Source: Helicobacter pylori
GTDB lineage: Bacteria > Campylobacterota > Campylobacteria > Campylobacterales > Helicobacteraceae
Length of the DNA: 64,000 bases
Reading direction: 5' to 3'
Assembly: GCA_008032955.1 (NCBI GenBank)
Contig: CP032046.1
Location: 1,302,001 to 1,366,000, forward strand
Below the pieces are notes generated by a model that worked only from the letters and a program-made list of their open reading frames with translations, was not told the origin of the DNA and ran no database searches. Of this stretch, positions 27,021-35,943 are shown piece by piece. The stretch's first letter is position 1. Each line of letters starts with the position of its first letter. The translations under genes and the position numbers were made by a program.

Positions 27021-27164
27021 GAGCGTTATTTTATCCTAATCTTAAAAAAACGATTTTTATAAAAGCTTTAAATCACTAATTTAAAATCATATTAAAAAAC
27101 TTCACAAGCAATAAAAAGCACTTTACCTTAAAGGAAACCCCTTAAATAGGGGAAACCTTTGGTT

Positions 27165-27263
27165 TTAATGGGTTTTTTTAACAACGATTTTAACCCTATA
27201 CTTAAAAAAAGGTATTTTTAAGTATAATACGACCAAAGGCTTTTTACCATGTTTTTTGGACAT
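27165..27263 (-). CDS. aapA: AapA-type small toxin, intact (divergent paralogue)
   Basis: 32 codons: ATG at 27263, TAA at 27165-27167. The product begins MSKKHGKKPLVVLYLKIPFF and ends in a basic VKIVVKKTH. Compared with AapA1 as I recall it, it keeps K-H-G-K, LYLKI and an aromatic pair, but the usual N-S-W is replaced by K-P-L. Ribosome site AAGGAT four bases upstream. The minus-strand promoter is TAAAAT at 27329-27334, giving a 5' leader that starts at the CACCCCCTAAT hairpin, which would sequester the leader until processed, as described for AapA mRNAs. Predicted inner-membrane peptide, silenced by the overlapping antisense RNA. Confidence 0.75.
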   Translation of the reverse strand: MSKKHGKKPLVVLYLKIPFFKYRVKIVVKKTH

Positions 27264-27322
27264 AGTAATCCTTTGAAGGTAATTTACCCCCTAATCTCTA
27301 GTGGAATAAAAATTAGGGGGTG
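27235..27322 (+). ncRNA. isoA: IsoA-type antisense RNA to aapA (27165-27263)
   Basis: TATAAT at 27223-27228 predicts a start at about 27235. The RNA would cover the toxin start codon and ribosome site and end in the stem CCCCCTAAT/ATTAGGGGG (27287-27295 with 27312-27320). Ends are estimated. Confidence 0.6.
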
Positions 27323-27612
27323 ATCGTTATTTTATCCTAATCTTACAAAAACGATTTCTATAAAAGCTGCAAACCACTCATTTAAAATCGTATTGAAAAA
27401 CTTTTCTTCCAAATTTTTGAAATTCCATTAAATATTTGTTCAATACCGCAAATTTTTAACTTAAAGCTTATTTTTAGAGCTTAAGTTATTGGCCTTACTT
27501 TTTTCTTGAAAAATATCTTTATAAATAAAGAGATTAAAATCATTGAAAAAGGAATGGTTAGAAAGTTAACAATATTTAGTTAAAATTAGCAAAAACTGAC
27601 TAGGAGGTATTA

Positions 27613-28050
27613 ATGGTCAATACTTTGGAGCTAGCAAAATATATTCTTAAGCATTCAAACAAAGAATTGAGCAACCTGGAATTGCAAAAAACTTTGTATT
27701 TCACAGAGCTTGACTATATCAAAAAGTTTGACAAACACCTAGTTTCTGATGATTTTGAAGCTTGGAAATACGGGCCTGTTGCAAGGGAAGTGTATTATGA
27801 ATACCGCAATTATGGTGCCAATTCCATTGACAAACCCAAAGAAGAAACGCTCTCACAAAATCTTAGAAAAGATGAACTTGAAACCATCAATTGCTCCATA
27901 GAAAAATGCAGCAAAAAATCCTATTGGGATTTAGTGAAAGAGAGTCATAAAGAAGATGGTGCTTGGCATAAAATCTTCAAAGAAGATAGAAAAGAAATCA
28001 TTAGTAAAGATTTGATCAGACAAGAAGCCAAACAAACAAATGGAAACTAA
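27613..28050 (+). CDS. Panacea (DUF4065/SocA-like) antitoxin
   Basis: 145 residues with the Panacea/DUF4065 signature: an N-terminal KLQK-like helix (NLELQKTLYFTE, about residues 21-32) and the hallmark FEAWKYGPVAREVYYEY (about 48-64). Panacea domains are antitoxins that neutralise many unrelated toxins encoded next to them, including membrane-active ones. AGGAGG (27602-27607) precedes the ATG. A membrane-protein gene follows, overlapping its last codons, and is broken by frameshifts (28040-28801), so this may be an orphaned antitoxin. It closes the accessory island before nusA. Confidence 0.75.
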   Translation: MVNTLELAKYILKHSNKELSNLELQKTLYFTELDYIKKFDKHLVSDDFEAWKYGPVAREVYYEYRNYGANSIDKPKEETLSQNLRKDELETINCSIEKCSKKSYWDLVKESHKEDGAWHKIFKEDRKEIISKDLIRQEAKQTNGN

Positions 28051-28801
28051 AGAAGTAAGATAAAGATAAAAAGCTAGAAAAAATTATTGTATTGCTGTGT
28101 GAAGAGGGGGATTTGTCTAGCCAAACAGATCAAATCATCAAAGATCTCAAAGAAATCTATCAAGGAGAATACAAGCATAAATACTCAAAAATTACAACTA
28201 TTATTTTAAATTCCACAAGGGATAGAGAGCAAGCCTTTATGACGCTCACACAAAATATAAGGACACTCAAAGAGATTCAATAATAAAGAAGTTGAAAGCA
28301 TTAAACCAAAACTAGAAAAGCTTTATGATCACATGAATTTAGAGTGTATCAGACTGCAAGATTTTGATGAGAAAATGAGTAGAGTTAAAGATATTTCTAT
28401 CAAGTTAGAAGATCTAAATAAAAACTATGAAAAATTAAGCGAAGAATTGAATAAGCAACAAACACAATACATAACCATTTTAGGTATTTTTGCCTCTATT
28501 GTTTTAACATTTGTTGGGGGATTGGCATTTTCCACTTCTGTTTTATCAAATATTGACAAAGCGAACGCCTATCGTTTGGTTTTTGTTATGGCTTTTATAG
28601 CTTTATTTTTTTGGGAATATTTTGTATCTGCTTTTTTCTTTTTTATCAAAAATATCCTTATCAAAAGAGAAAAAAGATAAACAAGAAAATTTTTTCAAAA
28701 AACCCATGTTTTGGTTTAATTTAATAGTTACAATTCTACTTATGATTGGTTTTGTGGGAGAATTGCATATAATACAGAGATTAGTTTCTAAATATCTTTA
28801 A
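28040..28801 (+). pseudogene. Broken membrane-protein partner (probable toxin) of the Panacea gene
   Basis: An ATG at 28040 overlaps the end of the Panacea gene. The coding sequence then continues through three frames: METKEVR, next KLEKIIVLLCEEG... ending NIRTLKEI near 28280, next VESIKPKLEKLYDH... to 28680, and last NFFKKPMFWFNLIVT... to TAA at 28799-28801. The joined protein of about 250 residues is a soluble N-terminal domain, a coiled coil (DISIKLEDLNKNYEKLSEEL) and three or four membrane helices (TILGIFASIVLTFVGG; LVFVMAFIALFFWEY; LIVTILLMIGFVG). At least three frameshifts make it non-functional as read. Toxin identity is inferred from its place behind a Panacea antitoxin. Confidence 0.5.
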
Positions 28802-28830
28802 ATTCAACCCAACCCATTTTTGCGTCCATT

Positions 28831-28966
28831 CTAATAAAATTTGATGCAAATTTTTCTTAATTGGGTGTTTTTTGCTATTTTGAAAATTTCAATATCATTC
28901 ATTGAAAAACCTGAACTATTTCTTTCAAGTTTAGCCTTAAGAAATTCAACCACGCGCTTATTGAAC
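28831..28966 (-). pseudogene. Short remnant of an unidentified minus-strand gene
   Basis: About 45 codons in one frame (VFNKRVVEFLKAKLE..., ending KICIKFY) with codon use like real Helicobacter genes but no start signal, and a stop just upstream. Possibly the tail of a lost accessory gene next to nusA. The rest of the 28802-29030 gap holds nothing I can assign. Confidence 0.25.
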
Positions 28967-29030
28967 ACCGCAAGCCTTTTAGCTTAAATTCCTTTTGATT
29001 AAGGACTCAATAAGTTTCACAGAAATCATT

Positions 29031-30218
29031 TCAATTCTTAAACAAAGACTCTAAAGCTTCTACCCCCACTTTTGGCGTTTCTTTTTCGCTTTCATTTTCT
29101 GCGTTTTCTTTGACGCTAGGAATGGTTTCAAACTCTATGTGATAGCCTGTAAGCATGGACGCTAAACACACATTCACCCCGCCTTTACCGATAGCTTTAG
29201 ATTTTTCAATGTCTAATAAGCGCACTTTAGCCTTTTGCAAATGGTTATTGACAATAAAACGCTCTTGAACGGATTCTTTTTCTTCAGCATTCAATTCTTC
29301 TATGGGGATTTTTTTAATTTCAACGCTTAAAATTTTGGCTGGAGCGAGCGCGAGAGTGATATAAATTTCAGGCACATTAGAATACTCTATGCAATCAATG
29401 TTTTCTTTATTCAATTCGTTACTGATCGCATTAATGCGCACGCCCTTAACCCCCACAGCCGCGCCTATGGGATCAATCCTAGCGTTATGGGAAAAAAAGC
29501 TCACTTTCGCTCTGTTGCCTGGGATTCGCGCGCAATGGATGATTTCAATTTCTTTATCTTTAATTTCAGGGACTTCTAATTCCAACAAAGCTTCAAGCAT
29601 TTTAGGGGTGGTGCGGCTCAGCTCTAATAGTAAGCCTTTTTTCGTGCGTTTGACTTGCGTTAAAACCGCTTTAATGCTATCGCCCACTTTAAAACTCTCG
29701 CCCTTGATGCGATGGCGCATGGAAAGAACGCCCTGAAATTGCTGCTCAATCTCAATAAAGGTGTTTTGATTGTGATCCACTAAAATCACTTGCCCCATTA
29801 AAACGCTGTTAAGACGCTTTTGAAACGCTTCAAAGTGGCTGTCTTCTAACGCTTTTTCTAGTTGGTATTGCAAATCTTTAAAAAGGCGGTTGATCGCCCC
29901 TTGCTTCATGCTCTCCAAACTCAAGCTGTAAGACAATTCGTCCTTAATCTTAACGCTTGGATCCATTTCTTTGGCTTTAGACAGGCTGATGTATTTAGAA
30001 GGATCGTTAATTAACCTTTCATCATCATCTTCTAAAACTTCCACCAACTGGATAAGCTGGAGCTGCTTGTTTTCTTCAACCACCAAGTAGCGCGCTAGGG
30101 GGTCTAACTCGTTTTGCGCCATTTTTAACAAACAGCCTTGAATCACTTTTGAAATCATCTCTTTAGGCAAATTTTTTTCATACGCAATGCATTCTATAAG
30201 GTCGCTGATTTTTTCCAT
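29031..30218 (-). CDS. nusA: Transcription termination/antitermination factor NusA
   Basis: 395 residues. NusA binds RNA polymerase and modulates pausing, termination and antitermination. Domain order: N-terminal RNAP-binding domain (ALARYLVVEEN... about 1-130), S1 domain (QVILVDHNQNTFIEIEQ), KH1 with RIPGNRAKVSFFSHN, DPIGAAVGVKGVRINAISNEL (about 250-275), and KH2 with SKAIGKGGVNVCLAS (about 338). C-terminal acidic repeats of E. coli NusA are absent, as normal for this group. It flanks the accessory island on the core side. Confidence 0.95.
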   Translation of the reverse strand: MEKISDLIECIAYEKNLPKEMISKVIQGCLLKMAQNELDPLARYLVVEENKQLQLIQLVEVLEDDDERLINDPSKYISLSKAKEMDPSVKIKDELSYSLSLESMKQGAINRLFKDLQYQLEKALEDSHFEAFQKRLNSVLMGQVILVDHNQNTFIEIEQQFQGVLSMRHRIKGESFKVGDSIKAVLTQVKRTKKGLLLELSRTTPKMLEALLELEVPEIKDKEIEIIHCARIPGNRAKVSFFSHNARIDPIGAAVGVKGVRINAISNELNKENIDCIEYSNVPEIYITLALAPAKILSVEIKKIPIEELNAEEKESVQERFIVNNHLQKAKVRLLDIEKSKAIGKGGVNVCLASMLTGYHIEFETIPSVKENAENESEKETPKVGVEALESLFKN

Positions 30219-30312
30219 TCTTAAGTTCCTTTAAATTGATGTTCTGTCGTTTTTTGTCATTCTCTATTGTGGGGAGCGGCGCGTTTAAAAGAAATTTTAT
30301 TATAGCGAATTT

Positions 30313-31494
30313 TTAAGCCTTATTAAGGATTTCTTTTAAAACCAGAGCGATTTTTTCCAAATCTTTTTCATTCAGGCTAAAGACTTCAAAACACACAAAT
30401 TCGCATGAAATTCTTGTAATAACGCCTTTTTGGAAAAGCTTTAAATAAAGTTTCTCACCATTTAAAGCGTGGGTGTTTTTGGACTGGATTTTCACGCAAA
30501 AGGATTCCAATTCCCTACCAAACAAATTCCCTATTTTAGAAAAGCTAGAGGCTATACTCACATTCAATTCTAAAGGCTTTAAAAGGGCGTAGAGTTTGAG
30601 AGCTTTTTGCAATAAGGCATCTTTAGTTTGGTGGAGTAGCGCATGGATTGCAATGTCTTCTTGATGATTGACCCATGCTTTTAGGCTGCAAAAAAGCAAG
30701 GTGAGCGTGATTTTACCCACTCTCAAGGCTCTATAAAGGGGGTGGTTTTTTAACATTTCAACCCATTCTTTTTTCCCCATAATAATGCCCGCTTGCGCGC
30801 TGTTAAAGGATTTATCCGCGCTAAAGCTTAAAAGCGATGGTTTTAGGGCTAAAATTTCTTCTAAAGTCGTTCTGTCTAATAAATCCACATCCCCTAAATT
30901 GTAATAATCTATCAAATCATGCTCTTTAGCTAGGGTTTGTAAATCTTTAAAGGGCGTGTCTTTTTTGAAAGCGGGGTTGTGGGTTTTAAAGAGCATTTTG
31001 CTGTTCTCATTCAAGGCTAAGCGGTAATCCCTTAAATAAGCGCGATTGGTATTCCCCACTAAATGCAGCCTAGCCCCACTATTTAACAAAATATCCTTAA
31101 GGTTAAAATTCCCCCCCACTAATTCGCCATAAGAAACAATGATTTCTTTTTCTTGCGCTAAAGCGTTAGCGATGAGGAATACCGCGCTGGTGTTGTTATT
31201 CACAATCAAAACCTCTTCAGCGTTAAAACACGCCTTAAAAAGCTGTTTTAAGGGGGTTAAGCGGTTCGTTTTTTTAGCGGTGTTGAGATCGCATTCTAAA
31301 TCAATGGGTTGGGTTAAAACTTCTTTTAAATAAGGTTCAATTTTTTCATAAAATTGCGGGCTAAAAAACGATCGCCCATGCTTTTCATCAAAAACGCTCG
31401 CGCTCGCATTGATGATTTTTGATAAGGGTTTTTCAAAAGATCCGGGGTTATTTCAAGCGTTTCTTTAGTCGTGATGTTAGCCATGATGAGCGCG
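30313..31494 (-). pseudogene. selA: Selenocysteine synthase SelA, frameshifted near the N-terminus
   Basis: SelA is a PLP enzyme that converts Ser-tRNA(Sec) to Sec-tRNA(Sec). The long frame (stop 30313, open up to 31209) has [10 protein letters not shown], a GELVGGNF loop and the PLP-lysine region [21 protein letters not shown]. The N-terminal 75 residues ([12 protein letters not shown]... from ATG 31494; then [15 protein letters not shown]) lie in two frames joined at about 31424, where one T is missing from CCCTTTATC. Joined length about 393, the family norm. H. pylori is known for carrying selA without the rest of the selenocysteine machinery, so real decay and sequencing error are both possible. 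Confidence 0.8.
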
Positions 31495-31562
31495 TTTGGT
31501 TCCTTTTTTGAGAGCTAAAACAAGCGTTATCTTAAACTAAACTCGCTAAATTTTTGATAAAA

Positions 31563-31670
31563 CTACTTTTTTAAAATCCTTAAGAGCGTCTTAATGAGTT
31601 TATTGAGCGAGCGGAACTTTTTCCATAGAGTTTGGCGGTTTCTATAGGGCTTTTTCATGTTTGTTTCCAT
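31563..31670 (-). CDS. Possible small basic peptide upstream of selA
   Basis: 35 codons starting METNMKKPYRNR and ending LLRILKK, with 15 Arg/Lys residues. It lies between the frpB4 terminator and selA on the same strand. No convincing ribosome site is visible, and codon-level support cannot be judged from one sequence. Recorded because short basic ORFs in this species are easily missed. Confidence 0.25.
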   Translation of the reverse strand: METNMKKPYRNRQTLWKKFRSLNKLIKTLLRILKK

Positions 31671-31681
31671 GTTCAAAATTC

Positions 31682-31705
31682 AAAAAGAAATCCTAAGATT
31701 TCTTT
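31682..31705 (-). terminator. Rho-independent-type terminator after frpB4
   Basis: A perfect 9-bp stem AAAGAAATC/GATTTCTTT (31684-31692 with 31697-31705) with a 4-nt loop, followed on the minus strand by a T-run. It begins 5 bp after the frpB4 stop. Confidence 0.55.
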
Positions 31706-31709
31706 CATT

Positions 31710-34348
31710 TTAGAACTGATAGGATACCTCAAAACGCGCGTTAAATCCAGGAGCCGGGAGCGCCATGCGCTTATCTTTAGGGATCATATCGCTCGCTGGG
31801 GCGTCCGCACTCGCTTGCCACACAGAAGTTTGATCCACATATTGCTTGTTTAAGATATTGTTAAACACAGCTGAAATTCTTAAACCTTGCCATTTTTTAG
31901 AAGTAGGAGTCCAATTGATAAAGACATTATGCACGCCATACCCGGGTTTATGGATTTTCATCAAACCGTATTGAGGGTAATAGATAGAATAGCCCTCATA
32001 ATACATGTTAGTTACAAAGCGTGAGAGCCAGGTTAAAGTAAGCCCCCACCTGCGAACATCATAATCGGCTTTTAAGATAAACACATTCCCAGTCGTGGCA
32101 GCTAGAGCGTAAGTATCGGCCAATAAATGCCCCCTAGCCGTCGGCCAAGAGCGAGCCACTGAGAAAGTCCCTAAGAAATTCTTATACCTCACGTTCCCTG
32201 AAACTTCATAACCATAAATATTAATGGTTTCGGGCAAATTCCCTGACATGTTTTTTGCGGTCGCGTTACCCCCTCCATTTTTAGAAGTGTCTTGCCCGTA
32301 GCTGTTGATGAAGTTATTGATGACTTGATAGAACGCTGCCCCGCGCACATTGAAATACTTGCTGTTGAAATCCACATTGAATTCCACATTTTGACCGATC
32401 GCAGGGCGCAAGTTCCTTTGATAAATCACCGTGGGATCGCGCATCAAAACGCCATCGCCAGGCAAAGCCCCCTTAGTCACATACGCATAACTCACTTTCA
32501 AGCCAATGCTTTCAATGGGGTTATAAAGCACGGTTGCAGAAGGCGAGAAACCAGAAGTTACATGCGTGCGGCCGTTTTTGTCTAACAAGGTGTAAATATC
32601 ATAACGAGTTCCCGCGCCCACGATCACATTGCTTAAAATATTGTAGTTCGCTTGCATGAACCCTCCGATGATATTCCCGATCGCATGCGAATTTTGGGGC
32701 ATGTTACGATAGAGCGGGTTAGGCGCGTTCAGATTTTGAGGGTATTGAGAGCTTTGATCGGTGTAGTAATGGCGGTAAGGCAAGCCCGGCCCGTTAGGGT
32801 CGTTAGGATCAATGTTGTTTTTATAATAGCCGTTTTTGCCTTTATCCAATCCAGAAAAAACGCTCAGGTTTTGATAGATCATGCCGTATTCAAACACGTT
32901 CCCATAATCTTCGCTAATGGGGTGGGTGACTTTAACATTAACGCCTGAGTTGATTAAGAAAATCCTTCTGGCTAAAGTGCCTTCAGCGTCCGCATTCCCT
33001 AAGGTCCAATCGTTCGCGCTAGGGTTTTGAGCGTTAGGGGGGTCATGTCATAATCAGGATTTTTAGGAACAAGCCCATGATAGACATTCGCGCTTGCAGA
33101 AAGCATAGTAGCGTTAAGCTGCCCATACCCTGCTTGCGCCCCTCCACTAGAATCGCTATCCCCTTGCCAATTAATAGAGTTAGGCGCGCCATAGCCTATT
33201 TGATACCCTCCATTAGAAGGCCTGATAGCCCCTTGCGTGCATTGGCTGATATTGTCCGGATTGTTACACCAATCCTTAACTTCAGGGATATAATCCGGGT
33301 TGGCTGGCTCGTTAGAATTGTAAGCGAAAGGATTCACCACAGGGTTATAATCGCCTCCTCTTACCCCTAAAAAGGCAGTGGATTCAACGCGCGGCTGACT
33401 AAAACTAGTGCCTCCATCATGCTTGTATTTCAGACTCAAATTGTGGTTGAAGTTGATCGTATGGGCTAATTCTTTCCCAAAGTCAATCACAAAAGGCGCT
33501 GGCTGGCTTCCTGGGTCATTGGCTTTGGAGAGGGCTGAAGTGGTGTTAGGGCGTAAAAGCCTGGTGGAATTTTCCCTTGTCATGTTGTAGCTTAAGCTGA
33601 TGGTATCCGTGTCGTTGATATAGCCATTGACTTTACCTAAAACGCTATTGACTTCACTCGGAGTCCCTACGCCAATGTCGCTATTGCTCGGATCTTGCAA
33701 GTCAAAAGTAGGGTGGAAGAGATCCCTAAAAGCGTTGTTCCCGTCTCTGTAATAAAAAATATTTTGATGGTTGTAATAGGCGAGTATATCCCAATTCTTC
33801 CCACGATAGGCTGCAGTAGCGTTCATGCGATACCCGAAGTTGGTGTAAAAGGCCGCTTCCGCTTTAGCCCCATAAGTTTGATTCTTTCTTAAAAAGTCGT
33901 TAGCGTCAATCGTGGTGAAAGACATTTTACCCGCAACAGCACCTGGACCTGCTGAAGCGTTCGCCGCCCCCTTAATCACTTCCACTTCTTTAATCATGTT
34001 AGGATCGATCACGGTGTTAGCGTCATGGTGGAAAATGTTACCATTTTGAGCGACGCCATCTATGGTTACCCTTAAGAGACGGCTCTCAATCCCCCTAACA
34101 TAGATTTTTTGCGCCATCAAGCCCCCACTGGCCACATTCACATCCGCCCGAGTCCTAAAAATATCACGGATTTGGTTGCTTTGGCGTTGTTGGAGCTCTT
34201 TCCTGTCAATATACATTTTATTGTTGTATTCAAAAGTCCTTTCACCCTTAGTGGTTACTTTACCCAAAGTGTGGGTATTTTCTTGAGCTTGCAAACTGCT
34301 AGCGACAATACAAGAGACAAACACGATACGAAATTGATTTCTAAGCAT
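31710..34348 (-). pseudogene. frpB4: TonB-dependent nickel receptor FrpB4, frameshifted at a G6/C6 run
   Basis: TonB-dependent outer-membrane receptor of about 879 residues; HP1512 (FrpB4) is reported to transport nickel and to be repressed by NikR. Signal peptide at 1-21 (ASSLQA), plug domain with IYVRGIESRLLRVTIDGVAQNG and MIKEVEVIKGAANASAGPGAVAG, then a 22-strand-type barrel ending FEVSYQF. The N-terminal half stops at 32999 and the C-terminal half resumes in another frame. Adding one base to the run at 33037-33042 (C6 to C7 in the gene) joins DYDMTPP with NAQNPSANDW and closes the gap. Phase variation or sequencing error are both possible. Confidence 0.85.
33037..33042 (-). repeat. C6 run (coding strand) at the frpB4 frameshift
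   Basis: Six bases; seven would restore the reading frame. Short for a classical phase-variation tract. Confidence 0.5.
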
Positions 34349-34408
34349 TTCTTTTAGCCTTTCTATTTACTTTTTTCTAAAAAATTTAGTCAAGTTTAAA
34401 CCTAAGGT

Positions 34409-34436
34409 TATTATTACATTATTCTATTTAATAATA
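34409..34436 (-). promoter_or_regulatory. NikR-like operator upstream of frpB4
   Basis: The dyad TATTATT (34409-34415) and AATAATA (34430-34436) resembles the H. pylori NikR consensus TATWATT-N11-AATWATA. Spacing of the perfect halves is 14; a weaker half TATTACA (34412-34418) gives the standard N11. NikR repression of frpB4 has been reported. Confidence 0.5.
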
Positions 34437-34515
34437 CCTTAAATTTGTTTTAGGATTAAGAAAATATGAAGAAAAATGTGATTAAAAAAGTTTTAGCATT
34501 TTATTGAGCGGCTGA

Positions 34516-34842
34516 TTACTGAGCGACCGAATCGATCACTATGCGTGAAGAAGCGCTGCTGATCCCTCTTAAAAAAGTTTGAGAAGACACATTGATTTCA
34601 GCGTTCTGGCGGAAAATATCGCTTGGCTGGTTGCTCTGGCGCTCCTCTAAATCATGGCGTTTGATGATAATGGTATTCCCCCATTGGAAGGGTCTATAAG
34701 CGTGCTTTTTTTTAATGACAAAATGAGGTTCTAAATCTAAGAATTGCGTGTAACTGGGGAAATATAGCGGCTCTAATAAAGGGTTTATGGGGTGCGCTTT
34801 TAAAACAATAAGGAGGAAAAAGAGGTTAAAGAACGTTTTCAT
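34516..34842 (-). pseudogene. TonB-dependent receptor fragment (signal peptide and partial plug)
   Basis: 108 residues: signal peptide (FFNLFFLLIVLKAHP) then a plug-like segment. DLEERQSNQPSDIFRQNAE, FLRGISSASSRIVIDSVAQ parallels ELQQRQSNQIRDIFRTRAD, YVRGIESRLLRVTIDGVAQ of the adjacent frpB4. It stops at that point, so the barrel and most of the plug are missing. It probably arose by duplication of frpB4 and truncation, and corresponds to the short HP1511-type gene. Its start overlaps the end of folB (34826). It could still yield a secreted peptide but cannot form a receptor. Confidence 0.6.
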
Positions 34843-35179
34843 AGTAAATTTTCACGCTCGCCCCCACTTGAGAATTGGGAGAAATTTCTAACTTGCTGAT
34901 TTTCAAATAAAGCTCAGAGATTCCACTATAGCGCGTTTTTAAAACATGGCTTAAATCTTTCAAGGCGTCTTCAATGAGTAAGTATTGTTTTTCTTGCATC
35001 ATCTTTTGAATAAGCTCTTGGATTTCCATGTAGTCTAAATAAGCCTTATTGGGTAATTCCGTGTAGAAAAGATCCAAATCCACGCTTATTTTTTGGGGTT
35101 TTAAGCGTTCAAACTCTAAAATCCCCAAAATCGTTTCAAACACCAAGTTATGGATATGAACGCCTTGTTTAGTTTTCAT
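34826..35179 (-). CDS. folB: Dihydroneopterin aldolase FolB
   Basis: 117 residues. FolB converts dihydroneopterin to 6-hydroxymethyl-dihydropterin in folate synthesis. The sequence has the N-terminal IHNLVFETILGILEFERLKPQKISVDLDL segment (in two parts: the conserved GIxxxER-like ILEFERLKPQ and VDLDLFY) and a C-terminal KLEISPNSQVGASVKIYYE. Length is typical. Its start overlaps the plsY stop by 4 bases, implying translational coupling. In 26695 this is HP1510. Confidence 0.8.
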   Translation of the reverse strand: MKTKQGVHIHNLVFETILGILEFERLKPQKISVDLDLFYTELPNKAYLDYMEIQELIQKMMQEKQYLLIEDALKDLSHVLKTRYSGISELYLKISKLEISPNSQVGASVKIYYENVL

Positions 35180-35838
35180 AAGACTTTCTTTTCTTTGCCG
35201 GTCAATAAATTGAAAATATTGCCCAAATGCTTGATAAGGGTAAAAATAAAAATCAATACCATAGGCGTTTGCGTGCCGACTTCTTTAAGGATATTGACGC
35301 TATCTGGGATATGCATATAAGGCACAAAAAAGATAAGAACAGTCGCTGTGCCTACCCCTAAAATGCTAGCGAGTGAAGAGATTTTAAGCACCTTACCCAC
35401 AAAAAACCACACCGTCAAACCGATCAGGCTTTCAATAGGGATGAGCAACACCACAGAGCCCATGATCGTAGAAACGCCCTTGCCTCCATTGAAATTCAAA
35501 AAAGGCGAATAGCAATGCCCTAAAATGCTCGCAATAGCGACCATCCATTGCAAACTATAATCCAACCCAAACAATTTGCTTAAAAAAACCGCAAACATGC
35601 CTTTGAATAGATCCAAGATTAAGACTAATAAGGCCATTTGTTTGGCGTTGCTCACGCCCTTACTTTGTAAGGCGCGTAAGACATTCGTCGCGCCAATGCC
35701 CCCCGATCCGATTTTAGTAATATCCATGCCATAAAAGATTTTCATTAACGCATAGCCAAAAGGAATCCCCCCAATCAGATAGCCCAAAAGGGTGAAAATC
35801 ACATTGATATTGGTTAGGAAATTTAAAACGCCTTCCAT
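35176..35838 (-). CDS. plsY: Glycerol-3-phosphate acyltransferase PlsY
   Basis: 220 residues with five or more membrane helices. PlsY acylates glycerol-3-P with acyl-phosphate, the first membrane step in phospholipid synthesis. Family motifs are GGIPFGYAL (about residues 22-30), GSGGIGATNVLR (about 45-56), and GHCYSPFLNFNGGKGVSTIMG (split around FNGGKG, about 110). I place the start at the ATG at 35838, preceded by GAAAGGG. An upstream in-frame extension to 35964 would add 42 residues without homology and overlap the divergent ccoG start. Confidence 0.9.
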   Translation of the reverse strand: MEGVLNFLTNINVIFTLLGYLIGGIPFGYALMKIFYGMDITKIGSGGIGATNVLRALQSKGVSNAKQMALLVLILDLFKGMFAVFLSKLFGLDYSLQWMVAIASILGHCYSPFLNFNGGKGVSTIMGSVVLLIPIESLIGLTVWFFVGKVLKISSLASILGVGTATVLIFFVPYMHIPDSVNILKEVGTQTPMVLIFIFTLIKHLGNIFNLLTGKEKKVL

Positions 35839-35943
35839 AAATACCCTTTCAAATAAAATAGCGATCATTATAACATGTTGCTTTTTAAGTGAAAGCGTTA
35901 AGTTGTTAGGGTATAGTGGCTTAAAAATTTTAGGATATTGAGA

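Larger units (their letters stand above)
26920..27404. repeat. Tandem duplication of an aapA/isoA locus
   Basis: Two diverged copies, about 26920-27103 and 27212-27404, spaced 292-301 bp apart. Landmarks align in order: antisense TATAAT (26931/27223), toxin ATG (26966/27263), C5TAAT hairpin (26990/27287), minus-strand TAAAAT (27028/27329) and a conserved AAAATCRTATTRAAAAACTT (27083/27384). This repeat and the two genes account for the 790-bp stretch between the SieB-like gene and the Panacea gene; 27405-27600 holds only AT-rich sequence that I cannot assign. Confidence 0.7.

Noticed and set aside
33037..33042. frpB4 frameshift called as established phase variation
   Set aside because: C6 is short for an H. 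pylori switch tract, and several other homopolymers in the window show the same single-base loss.
31139..34357. Several plus-strand frames opposite selA and frpB4
   Set aside because: All are shadows of the conserved minus-strand receptor and SelA sequences, with no ribosome sites or family motifs.
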